NCBI RefSeq assembly: GCF_004339745.1
Contig: NZ_SMGP01000001.1
Coordinates: forward strand, 2,914,001 to 2,978,000
Origin: Paraburkholderia sp. BL9I2N2
Lineage (GTDB): Bacteria; Pseudomonadota; Gammaproteobacteria; Burkholderiales; Burkholderiaceae
Direction of reading: 5' to 3'
DNA: 64,000 nucleotides
The notes beneath the pieces were generated by a model. The model was not told the DNA's origin, did not search any database, and saw only the letters and a program-made list of their open reading frames with translations. This document shows, piece by piece, positions 22,312 through 29,672 of this stretch (within the stretch, counting starts at the first letter, position 1; the number at the start of each line of letters is the position of its first letter). The position numbers were made by a program, and so were the translations under genes.

Positions 22312-23571
22312 GTGAATTTCGACTACACCCCGAAGGTTCAGGCGTTGCGCGAGAAACTGCTCGCATTCTTCGACGAGCACATCTATCCGAACGAGCAGGC
22401 GTTCTACGCGGAAATCGCACGCAATCGCCAGAACGGCAACGCGTGGCTACCGACCGAACTGATCGAACAACTCAAGCAGAAAGCGCGCGACGCCGGCTTA
22501 TGGAACCTGTTCCTGCCCGACTCCGTGCGCGGTGCGGGCTTGACGAATCTCGAATACGCGCCATTGTGCGAGATCATGGGCCGCGTGCCCTGGGCGCCTG
22601 AAGTATTCAACTGCAACGCGCCCGACACCGGCAACATGGAAACGATCGAGCGCTACGGCAGCGACGACAACAAGCGCGCGTGGCTCGAACCGCTGCTGCA
22701 AGGTCAGATCCGTTCGGCGTTTCTGATGACGGAACCTGAAGTGGCGTCGTCGGATGCGACCAATATCCAGACCAGCATCGTGCGCGATGGCGATTACTAC
22801 GTGATCAACGGCCACAAGTGGTGGTCGTCAGGCGCGGGCGATCCGCGCTGCAAGATCTATATCGTCATGGGCAAGACCGATCCGGAAGCACCCCGCCATC
22901 AGCAGCAGTCGATGATTCTGATTCCCGCCGACGCCACCGGCATCACCGTGCATCGCCCGCTCACCGTCTTCGGTTACGACGACGCGCCGCACGGGCACAT
23001 GGAAATCACGCTCGAAAATGTGCGCGTGCCGGTCGGCAACATGCTGCTCGGTGAAGGCCGTGGCTTCGAAATCGCGCAGGGCCGACTCGGACCGGGACGC
23101 ATCCATCACTGCATGCGTTTGATCGGTCTTGCTGAACGCGCGCTCGAATTGATGGCGAAACGCTCGCTGCAACGTGTCGCGTTCGGCAAGCCGGTCGCCG
23201 CGCAAGGCGTCACGCAGGAGCGTATCGCCGAAGCGCGCTGCATGATCGAACAGGCGCGCCTCCTCACCCTGAAAACCGCCTACATGATGGACACCGTCGG
23301 CAACAAGGGCGCGCGCGGCGAGATCGCCATGATCAAGGTCGTTGCGCCGAACATGGCGTGTCAGGTGATCGACTGGGCAATTCAGGCGCACGGCGGCGGC
23401 GGTGTCAGCGACGACTTCCCGCTCGCGTATGCCTACGCGTCGGCACGAACGCTGCGTTTCGCCGACGGTCCCGACGAGGTGCATCGCAACGCGATCGCCA
23501 AGCTCGAACTCGCGCGTTATATGGATGCCGGCGCGGCCGCTCGTGTGGAGACGCCGATCACGCGGGTTTGA
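22312..23571 (+). CDS. Acyl-CoA dehydrogenase, ACAD11-like
   Basis: A 419-residue FAD-dependent dehydrogenase. FAD and substrate motifs are [17 protein letters not shown] and [13 protein letters not shown]. The C-terminal region, [20 protein letters not shown] then FADGPDEVH, matches the ACAD10/11 branch and has Asp-Glu in place of the usual YEGT catalytic stretch. The GTG ending the segment cgaggtcttacGTG is chosen as start because GAGG lies seven bases before it. Together with the kinase upstream it probably handles 4-hydroxyacyl-CoA by phosphorylation and elimination. Confidence 0.85.
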   Translation: MNFDYTPKVQALREKLLAFFDEHIYPNEQAFYAEIARNRQNGNAWLPTELIEQLKQKARDAGLWNLFLPDSVRGAGLTNLEYAPLCEIMGRVPWAPEVFNCNAPDTGNMETIERYGSDDNKRAWLEPLLQGQIRSAFLMTEPEVASSDATNIQTSIVRDGDYYVINGHKWWSSGAGDPRCKIYIVMGKTDPEAPRHQQQSMILIPADATGITVHRPLTVFGYDDAPHGHMEITLENVRVPVGNMLLGEGRGFEIAQGRLGPGRIHHCMRLIGLAERALELMAKRSLQRVAFGKPVAAQGVTQERIAEARCMIEQARLLTLKTAYMMDTVGNKGARGEIAMIKVVAPNMACQVIDWAIQAHGGGGVSDDFPLAYAYASARTLRFADGPDEVHRNAIAKLELARYMDAGAAARVETPITRV

Positions 23572-23714
23572 TGCTGAGCCGAACCGTCACGCCCGGCGCA
23601 GCGCGGTCGCGACCGACTCGCGGCGCCGCAAGCAGCATCGCGCGATCTATGCTCTAATTTTCGTCAACTGCGGCGCCCTTCGAGGCGCCGCTTTCACGAA
23701 ACAAAGGAGATACG

Positions 23715-24416
23715 ATGATCGACGTCTATAGCTGGGCGACCCCGAACGGCCACAAGGTTCACATCATGCTCGAGGAAACGGGCCTCGCGTACAACGTGCA
23801 CGGTGTGAATATCGGCGCGGGCGACCAGTTCAAACCCGAGTTTCTCGCCATCAGCCCGAACAACAAGATCCCAGCCATCGTCGATTCCGAGGGGCCCAAG
23901 GGCGCCGGCGGCCAGCCGTTCGCCTTGTTCGAATCGGGCGCGATTCTGATTTATCTCGCCGAAAAAACCGGCAAGTTTCTGCCGACCGATCCAGCCGCGC
24001 GCTATTCGACATTGCAATGGCTGATGTTCCAGATGGGCGGTCTGGGTCCGATGCTCGGTCAAACGCACCACTTCCGCAACTACGCGCCGGAACAGATTGA
24101 ATACGCGGTCAACCGTTACACGAACGAGACGAAGCGTCTATATGGCGTGATGGACACGCAACTCGGCAAGACGAAATATCTCGCGGGCAACGACTATACG
24201 ATTGCGGACATCGCCGCCTTCCCGTGGACGCGTTCGTGGCAAAACCAGGGCCTGGAACTCGATGCGTTTCCGAATGTAAAGCGCTGGCATGAAGAGATCG
24301 CCGCGCGTCCGGCAGTGGTGCGTGGTGTGGAAGTGCTGGCGTCCGCGCGCCAACCGCTCATGGACGACAAGGCGAAGGAAATACTGTTCGGTGCGACGCA
24401 GTACGCGAAACACTGA
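23715..24416 (+). CDS. Glutathione S-transferase, Nu-class (YghU/YfcG-like)
   Basis: A 233-residue GST. The start MIDVYSWATPNGHKVHIMLEE carries the Thr-Pro-Asn segment typical of the Nu class, which binds two glutathiones and has disulfide reductase activity. It continues SPNNKIPAIVD and LFESGAILIYLAEKTGKF for glutathione binding, with helical-domain Asp in AGNDYTIADIAAFPW. AAAGGAGATACG precedes the ATG. It follows the acyl-CoA genes after 143 bases on the same strand and may be part of the same transcript or independent. Confidence 0.9.
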   Translation: MIDVYSWATPNGHKVHIMLEETGLAYNVHGVNIGAGDQFKPEFLAISPNNKIPAIVDSEGPKGAGGQPFALFESGAILIYLAEKTGKFLPTDPAARYSTLQWLMFQMGGLGPMLGQTHHFRNYAPEQIEYAVNRYTNETKRLYGVMDTQLGKTKYLAGNDYTIADIAAFPWTRSWQNQGLELDAFPNVKRWHEEIAARPAVVRGVEVLASARQPLMDDKAKEILFGATQYAKH

Positions 24417-24445
24417 TCTCAGCGCGGCATCTGAATCTGAACTAA

Positions 24446-24488
24446 CAAAAAAAGCGCGAGCCGGCATGAATGCCGCTCGCGCTTGTTT
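24446..24488. terminator. Bidirectional terminator between GST and MaoC genes
   Basis: A long hairpin (aagcgcgag/ctcgcgctt plus cggcat/atgccg) is flanked by seven A residues on the left and TTGTTTT on the right, between convergent genes. Confidence 0.9.
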
Positions 24489-24513
24489 TGCCTTGCATGC
24501 GCCCGCTGCAACG

Positions 24514-24993
24514 CTAGAAATAATGCCGCGTGATGAACTCCGCGACACACACAGGCCGCTCACTGCCCTGCCGCTCCAGCGTCACATTCCACACCACTTG
24601 CACACCGTTGTTTTCGACTTCGGTCACGGACTCGACCGCGAACTTCGCGCGCAACTGTGAGCCGACCGGCACCGGCGACGTAAACCGCACGCGATTCAAG
24701 CCGTAATTGACGCCCATGCGCTGCTCGAGTGCCACCGTCTTACCGAGCAGTGCCGGGATCAACGACAGCGTCAGGAAACCGTGCGCCACAGGACCGCCGA
24801 ACGGTGACTCGCGCCGCGCCCGCTCCGGGTCGACGTGAATCCATTGATGATCGCCAGTCGCTTCGGCGAAACGATCGACGCTCGCCTGATCCACCGTCAG
24901 CCATTCGCTCACGAGCGGCTCGGCGCCCACCAACGCGCCCAAGGCCGTGGCGCTGCCCAACGTTGCGGCGGCAGGCGCCGCGCTGCCCGTCAT
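24514..24993 (-). CDS. MaoC family dehydratase (distal gene)
   Basis: A 159-residue hot-dog-fold (R)-enoyl-CoA hydratase-like protein. The hydratase 2 motif appears as FAEATGDHQWIHVDPERARRESPFGGPVAHGFLTLS, with the catalytic Asp and His in GDHQWIH. The ATG ending at 24993 overlaps the stop of the upstream MaoC gene by four bases (ATGA), which settles the start against longer options. It is the last gene of the minus-strand run and ends at the bidirectional terminator. Confidence 0.87.
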   Translation of the reverse strand: MTGSAAPAAATLGSATALGALVGAEPLVSEWLTVDQASVDRFAEATGDHQWIHVDPERARRESPFGGPVAHGFLTLSLIPALLGKTVALEQRMGVNYGLNRVRFTSPVPVGSQLRAKFAVESVTEVENNGVQVVWNVTLERQGSERPVCVAEFITRHYF

Positions 24994-25448
24994 GACGCAG
25001 CGCCCGGATTGCGCAGGCCGAACAGTCCCTTCGAGCGCACCGTGATCACGGTTTCGCCATGCTGATTGATGCCCTCCCACTGCGTCGACACGATACCTCG
25101 ATCCGGCTTGCTCTCCGAGACGCGCTTGTCGAGCACGGCGTTGATCATGGTGATCGTGTCCCCGACACGCACCGGCTTCAACCAGCGGATTTCGTCGATA
25201 CCGGGCGAGCCCATCGACGTGGAACCCGCGAACGCGTTACGGACCAGCATGCCCATCATGACCGAACAGGTATGCCAGCCACTCGCCACCAAGCCGCGGA
25301 ACGGCGATTCGGCAGCCGCGGCTTCATCCAGATGAAACGGCTGCGGATCGAACTTCTGTGCAAACTCGACGATCTCTTCGCGCGTGAACGTATGCTTGCC
25401 GATTTCGACGCTCGTGCCGACTATCAAGTCCTCGTAACTCAAACCCAT
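24990..25448 (-). CDS. MaoC family dehydratase (proximal gene)
   Basis: A 152-residue hot-dog-fold hydratase. FAQKFDPQPFHLDEAAAAESPFRGLVASGWHT is the family segment, in which Asp and His of FDPQPFH take the catalytic positions. A strong ribosome site (AAGGAGG) precedes the ATG ending at 25448. It is a divergent paralogue of its neighbour. Paired MaoC genes often form a heterodimer in which only one subunit is catalytic, which is a reasonable guess here. It follows the small-type acyl-CoA dehydrogenase after 35 bases. Confidence 0.87.
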   Translation of the reverse strand: MGLSYEDLIVGTSVEIGKHTFTREEIVEFAQKFDPQPFHLDEAAAAESPFRGLVASGWHTCSVMMGMLVRNAFAGSTSMGSPGIDEIRWLKPVRVGDTITMINAVLDKRVSESKPDRGIVSTQWEGINQHGETVITVRSKGLFGLRNPGAAS

Positions 25449-25483
25449 CGCCGCACCTCCTTGTATCCGATTCGAATGTCTGA

Positions 25484-26611
25484 TCAGGCTTCGGCAGTCA
25501 CGAAGCCGGGTAGCGTGGCGAACCGCGCGAGATGGTGATCGACATCGCCCAATGTGGTTTCGATGATTGCAAGCCGCTTGAACAGATGCGCCGCGGCCAC
25601 TTCGTTCGTGACGCCCATGCCGCCGTGCAACTGAACCGCCTGTTGGCCGACGAACCGCGCGGCCTGACCGACCCGCGCCTTCGCGGCGGAAACCGCGCGG
25701 CGACGTTCGTCCGCATCCGTGCTCGGGTAGCGCATCGCGGCCAGATACGTGACAGAACGCGCCTGTTCGGCGTGAATCAGCATCTCGACCATACGGTGCT
25801 GCAACGCTTGAAACCGCGCGATCGGCTGGCCGAACTGCTGGCGCGTCTTGGTGTAGTCGACGGTGGCGAGGTTCAAGGCATCCAGCGCGCCGATCGCCTC
25901 GGCGCACAACAGCACCGTGCCGTAATCCGCGATATGTTCGAGCGCGGCCGCGCCGGCGTGTTGGCCGGCAAGCCGGCGCGCGGGCGTGCCGTTGAATTCG
26001 AGTGTGGCGGCACGCTGGCCGTCGATCGTGCGGTAGTCCGCGATCTTGACGCCCGCCGCATTGCGCGCCACGACGAAAAGCGCGATCTCGCCGTTCAGCC
26101 GGGCCGGCACGATCCAGTGATCCGCTTGCGCGCCATGCTGCACCACAGACTTCGTGCCGGTCAGTGTCAACTGCTCGCCGTGGCCGCTTGCGGTTGTCTC
26201 GACCGCGAACAGGTCGTAGCGTGCGTTCGGTTCGTGAAATGCCACCGCCAGTTTGATCTCGCCTTGAGCCGCGCGTTCGAGCAGCGACGCGTCTTCGCCC
26301 TGATCGCTACCCGCGAGGCGCAACGCCTCGATGCCGACCGCAGTCGCCCAATAAGGCTCGACGACCAGCGCGCGACCGAGTTCCTGCATGACCACCAGCA
26401 TGTCGATCGGGCCGCCGTTGAAGCCGCCTTGCGCTTCCGGCACCGGCAACGCTGTCAGGCCCAGTTCGGCAAACGCGGCCCAATGCGCGTCCGACACGCC
26501 GGTTTCCGATCTCACGATCGCCTGGCGCGCTTCGAACCCGTAGCTTTTGTCCAGATAGCGGCGCAGCGCGTCGGCGAATTGCTGTTGTTCGTCGTTGAAA
26601 GTGAAGTCCAT
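25484..26611 (-). CDS. Acyl-CoA dehydrogenase family protein (PimD-like, second subunit type)
   Basis: A 375-residue acyl-CoA dehydrogenase-fold protein starting MDFTFNDEQQQFADALRRYL. The FAD-interacting region QAVQLHGGMGVTNEVAAAHLFKRL is kept, but the segment that normally carries the catalytic Glu near the C-terminus reads ETTLGDVDHHLARF, and the mid-protein FAD/substrate motifs are shortened. This degeneracy is typical of the second subunit in heteromeric dehydrogenases such as PimC/PimD or ChsE1/ChsE2. It lies ten bases after the partner gene, supporting a heterotetramer. The substrate is unknown. Confidence 0.82.
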   Translation of the reverse strand: MDFTFNDEQQQFADALRRYLDKSYGFEARQAIVRSETGVSDAHWAAFAELGLTALPVPEAQGGFNGGPIDMLVVMQELGRALVVEPYWATAVGIEALRLAGSDQGEDASLLERAAQGEIKLAVAFHEPNARYDLFAVETTASGHGEQLTLTGTKSVVQHGAQADHWIVPARLNGEIALFVVARNAAGVKIADYRTIDGQRAATLEFNGTPARRLAGQHAGAAALEHIADYGTVLLCAEAIGALDALNLATVDYTKTRQQFGQPIARFQALQHRMVEMLIHAEQARSVTYLAAMRYPSTDADERRRAVSAAKARVGQAARFVGQQAVQLHGGMGVTNEVAAAHLFKRLAIIETTLGDVDHHLARFATLPGFVTAEA

Positions 26612-26621
26612 GCGCCGCTCC

Positions 26622-27818
26622 TCAAAGTCCGAGAATCATCTGCGCGATGATGTTCTTTTGAATTTCGTTCGAGCCGCCGTAAATCGACGTCTTGCGGAAG
26701 TTGAAGTAGTACGCGGCCAAGGGCGCGGCATCGTCGTCGCCGGCCACGCTGTGTTCGCGTTCGCCTTCGAGGAACGGTACGTCGAACGGTGCGGCGAGTG
26801 GGCCGACCGCTTCGAACATCAGTTCGGTCAGCGCTTGCTGCACTTCCGTGCCCTTGATCTTCAGCATCGACGCTTCCGGTCCCGGTCCACGTCCACTGGT
26901 TTCATTCGCGACCACGCGTTGCACGGTGACTTCGAGCGCCATCAACTCGATCTCGAGGCTCGCGACTTTCGCGGCGAAAACCGGGTCTTGCAGCAGCGGC
27001 TTGCCGTTCTTTTTCTGATTCAATGCAAGCCGTTTCAGGAAAACGAGTTCGCGCTTCGACTGGCCGACCCGCGCGATGCCTGTGCGCTCGTGGCCGAGCA
27101 GATACTTCGCATAAGTCCAGCCGCGATTTTCTTCGCCGACCAGATTCTCGACCGGCACCTTCACGTCTTCGAAAAAGACTTCGTTGACTTCGTGGTCTTC
27201 GTCGAGCGTAATGATCGGCCGCACAGTGATGCCCGGCGTTTTCATGTCGATCAGCAGGAACGAGATGCCCTCCTGCTTTTTGGCACCGCTGTCCGTGCGC
27301 ACGAGGCAGAACATCATGTCGGCGTACTGGCCGAGCGTGGTCCATGTTTTCTGACCGTTGACCACGTAATGGTCGCCGACGCGCTCGGCGCGTGTGCGCA
27401 GCGAGGCCAGATCGGAACCCGAGCCCGGCTCGGAATAGCCCTGGCACCACCAGTCCGTGCCGTCGAGAATGCGCGGCAAATAATGGCGCTTCTGCGCCTC
27501 GTTGCCGTACTTCATCAACACGGGCGCCACCATGGAGACACCGAAAGGCAGCACGGACGGCGCGCCGATACGCGCACACTCTTCGTCCCAGATGTGCCGC
27601 TGAGTCGCGTCCCAGCCCGGGCCGCCATATTCTTTCGGCCACGCGATCGCCGACCAGCCGCGCGTGCCGAGCAGCTTGTGCCAGCCTGCGAAGTCTTCGC
27701 GAGCCAGACGCTTGTGATTGAGTACTTTGTCGCTCAGTTCGCGAGGCAGATTCGCTTCGAGCCAGGCGCGGATGTCCGCGCGGAACGCGTTATCAGCCGC
27801 AGAATAGTCCAGATTCAT
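26622..27818 (-). CDS. Acyl-CoA dehydrogenase family protein (PimC-like, large subunit type)
   Basis: A 398-residue dehydrogenase starting MNLDYSAADNAFRADIRAWL. FAD-binding motifs GYSEPGSGSDLASLRT and VNGQKTWTTLGQYAD are intact, as is the late YYFNFRKTSIYGGSNEIQ. In that last motif the usual catalytic Glu of YEGT is Gly, so the base must sit elsewhere, as in several two-subunit enzymes. It is the first of a dehydrogenase pair, followed by two MaoC hydratases, which gives a dehydrogenation-plus-hydration module for a bulky or dicarboxylic acyl-CoA. Confidence 0.84.
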   Translation of the reverse strand: MNLDYSAADNAFRADIRAWLEANLPRELSDKVLNHKRLAREDFAGWHKLLGTRGWSAIAWPKEYGGPGWDATQRHIWDEECARIGAPSVLPFGVSMVAPVLMKYGNEAQKRHYLPRILDGTDWWCQGYSEPGSGSDLASLRTRAERVGDHYVVNGQKTWTTLGQYADMMFCLVRTDSGAKKQEGISFLLIDMKTPGITVRPIITLDEDHEVNEVFFEDVKVPVENLVGEENRGWTYAKYLLGHERTGIARVGQSKRELVFLKRLALNQKKNGKPLLQDPVFAAKVASLEIELMALEVTVQRVVANETSGRGPGPEASMLKIKGTEVQQALTELMFEAVGPLAAPFDVPFLEGEREHSVAGDDDAAPLAAYYFNFRKTSIYGGSNEIQKNIIAQMILGL

Positions 27819-27866
27819 GCGTCGTGTCTCCTGGCCGCCACCACCCGCCGCCAGTGAGCCACTGCG

Positions 27867-28292
27867 CTATTGCAGCGGTTCCTTCAAGGCAGCCGGGACC
27901 GGTAGCGGCATCACTTCGATGCCTTCTTCGACCAAGGCTCTCGCGTCTTCCGGTGTCGTGACACCGCGAATATTGCGTGCAGGCGCTTCATTGTAGTGAA
28001 TGCGCCGTGCTTCCTCGGCGAAGCGGTCGCCCACGTTCTCGGTCTTTTCCAGTACCTCGCGCAAGGCACGCATCACACGCGCCTGCATTTCCCCTGCGCC
28101 CGCTGGCGCTTTCGTTTCGGTCGCACCCGACAGGTTCAGGCGCGGCGCCGACGGCAAACGGCTCACCTCGTTCGCGCCGCAGATCGGACATTCGACGAGC
28201 TTGCGGGACTGCTGCGATTCAAAGTCATCAGCCGAAGCGAACCAGCCTTCGAACCGATGGCCATGCGGACACTGTAAATCGAGGACCTTCAT
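27867..28292 (-). CDS. DUF1178 family protein
   Basis: A 141-residue protein of unknown function. Two cysteine pairs, CPHGH near residue 9 and CPIC near residue 36, look like a small zinc ribbon at the N-terminus. The C-terminal part (ARRIHYNEAPARNIRGVTTPEDARALVEEGIEVMPLP) is the conserved family signature. It is the first gene of a minus-strand run that continues with two acyl-CoA dehydrogenases after 48 bases. Its promoter region carries a dyad at 28336-28355. Confidence 0.88.
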   Translation of the reverse strand: MKVLDLQCPHGHRFEGWFASADDFESQQSRKLVECPICGANEVSRLPSAPRLNLSGATETKAPAGAGEMQARVMRALREVLEKTENVGDRFAEEARRIHYNEAPARNIRGVTTPEDARALVEEGIEVMPLPVPAALKEPLQ

Positions 28293-28314
28293 GTGGAATC
28301 AGGGCTTGCGTGCC

Positions 28315-28355
28315 AGTTTAGCGCAAAACGGAAATTTGTGAACGGTCGTTCGTAA
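28315..28355 (-). promoter_or_regulatory. Promoter with overlapping dyad for the DUF1178/acyl-CoA run
   Basis: The minus strand has TTCACA (28337-28342), a 16-base spacer and TAAACT (28315-28320), ending 22 bases before the DUF1178 start. The plus-strand dyad TTGTGAACG-GT-CGTTCGTAA (28336-28355, seven of nine pairs) covers the -35 box, as a repressor site would. The remaining 165 bases up to the next gene hold nothing recognisable. Confidence 0.5.
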
Positions 28356-28520
28356 AAATTTACGGACGAGGGCGCCGACGCCGGAGGTTGCTGACAATTC
28401 GGACGCGGTGGGCGATTTTAACGCTTTGCGCAAACGCCTGCCGAAGGTGTTCCGGAAGGCAAATGGGCTTGCCGGTCACAAACGTCTGCGCGCCTTCGCA
28501 CGCTGGCCGCCGCGCTGCTT

Positions 28521-29045
28521 CTATGCCACGAGACATTCCAGTTGACGACCAAGCTGCGGTTCGAGCTCGCGTGCCTCTTTAGCGAGGTTGATCTGTTTGA
28601 CCGCTCTCGCGATGTCGAACACGTCTGCCTTGATTTCATAACCGCCGCGCGCCGCGAGCCAATCAAGGATGTCCGACAGATGCCATACCGATGCACTGCC
28701 CTCGTGGACCGGCGGCGGAAAATCAATTGCGTGGCTCAGCATCAGCTTGCGCATGTTTTGCCGCGACACACCAGCGACTTCGGCGACGTCGGTGAGGCCG
28801 ACAAAATCGGGACCCGCCTCGACGAGACGTGCTGTCGGCACCACGCGCTTGATGTCCTGCAGAGCACTGACCAGCGCCTCGAATGCGGACTCGCCTTCGC
28901 GCGTAAAAAACAGCGCGATGCGGCCCGGTTGCCCGACGCCGACGGTCGCATCGTCGCACCCGGCCTCGCCCAGACGCTCGACGATCGCGTCAAGATCGCA
29001 GTCTTGCGCCGCGAGCCGGTACTTCAAGGTGAACACATATTCCAT
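28521..29045 (-). CDS. Helix-turn-helix protein, putative antitoxin/autorepressor of a HicA-like cassette
   Basis: A 174-residue protein of a family I recognise only as uncharacterised DNA-binding proteins. Residues 1-75 look like a small alpha/beta domain (EYVFTLKYRL, IVERLGEAGCDDATVG, RIALFFTREG). A helix-turn-helix follows at about 83-104 (GLTDVAEVAGVSRQNMRKLML). The segment GSASVWHLSDILDWLAARG completes a MerR/excisionase-like recognition domain, and a helical tail ends the protein. AGGAG precedes the ATG. It follows the small HicA-like gene after 53 bases on the same strand, in the toxin-then-antitoxin order of hicAB. The antitoxin role is inferred from this arrangement. Confidence 0.6.
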   Translation of the reverse strand: MEYVFTLKYRLAAQDCDLDAIVERLGEAGCDDATVGVGQPGRIALFFTREGESAFEALVSALQDIKRVVPTARLVEAGPDFVGLTDVAEVAGVSRQNMRKLMLSHAIDFPPPVHEGSASVWHLSDILDWLAARGGYEIKADVFDIARAVKQINLAKEARELEPQLGRQLECLVA

Positions 29046-29098
29046 AAGTTACTCCTGCCTTCGTTCAGCCCAAGGCTTTCGCCAACAGAACGCTTCTG

Positions 29099-29344
29099 CT
29101 ACCGGCGAGCCGTACAGTTGTCGACGATGCGCCGCAGATTTCGGGCGTGGTTGCCGGGATTCTTCGGTGTGCTCCAGACGCTCGATATGCAGAACTCGCC
29201 GCACCGACACTCCGCGTCTTTATCAGGACAGTACATTTTTCCCCAGGCGTGACCTTTGCCGCCGCCCTGAACACGCCAGCCATTTCTTTCGGCATACGCC
29301 AACGCCGCTTCGACCTCTTTCTTAGAGTGGGTTCCTCGAACCAT
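29099..29344 (-). CDS. Small Cys-rich HicA-like protein, putative toxin
   Basis: An 81-residue protein. Residues 7-37 (SKKEVEAALAYAERNGWRVQ followed by a Gly-rich GHAWGKM) resemble the HicA helix and the strand that holds the catalytic His, here His32. The C-terminal STPKNPGNHARNLRRIVDNC resembles the HicA end that packs against the RNA-binding face. Between them is an insertion with Cys39, Cys46, Cys48 and Cys52, which could bind zinc and is absent from standard HicA. GGAGG lies seven bases before the ATG. A perfect 44-bp palindrome starts 20 bases upstream. No toxicity is proven by sequence alone. Confidence 0.55.
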   Translation of the reverse strand: MVRGTHSKKEVEAALAYAERNGWRVQGGGKGHAWGKMYCPDKDAECRCGEFCISSVWSTPKNPGNHARNLRRIVDNCTARR

Positions 29345-29356
29345 CTAATGTCCTCC

Positions 29357-29407
29357 AATTTAGCGAGTGGCGATCAGGTTGTCAAATGACAACCTGATCG
29401 CCACTCG
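29357..29407 (-). promoter_or_regulatory. 44-bp perfect palindrome overlapping the promoter of the HicA-like cassette
   Basis: Two perfect 21-base arms (29364-29384 and 29387-29407) are separated by AA. Read on the minus strand, the centre contains TTGACA (29380-29385), followed by exactly 17 bases and TAAATT (29357-29362), a good promoter pointing at the HicA-like gene. A protein bound to the dyad would cover the -35 box. If transcribed from further upstream, the same sequence would fold into a 21-bp hairpin next to the ribosome site. Confidence 0.75.
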
Positions 29408-29595
29408 AAAGAATCGAGAGTCCCCACAACTTCGCTATCCGAAATAAACAAATCGTGGTGCCCGCTCTCAAAAGTCGATACTAGAGCGACGGCGGCTGTG
29501 CGACGAGTCTGTCGGATGGCATAAGACAAAGGACACATTTCAAGGCGCCGGCAAACACACACGCGGTTGCAGAGATTTCGCAACCTGCAATGACA

Positions 29596-29630
29596 AAGCC
29601 CCTGCCGGTCTTAGACCGGCAGGGGCTTTT
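29596..29630. terminator. Bidirectional terminator upstream of the HicA-like cassette, after the Nudix gene region
   Basis: A perfect 15-base stem (aagcccctgccggtc and complement) with a short loop, A residues on the left and TTTT on the right. It separates the cassette promoter from the Nudix gene, whose minus-strand stop is at 29673, and probably ends that transcript. Confidence 0.9.
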
Positions 29631-29672
29631 CTCAGACTTCCGAAGCGGCGCGCAGCTTCTTCGCTACCGACG

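Noticed and set aside
24990-25907. Upstream extension of the MaoC gene to 305 residues
   Set aside because: The added part overlaps the acyl-CoA dehydrogenase gene and has shadow-like composition. The ATG ending at 25448 has a strong AAGGAGG site.
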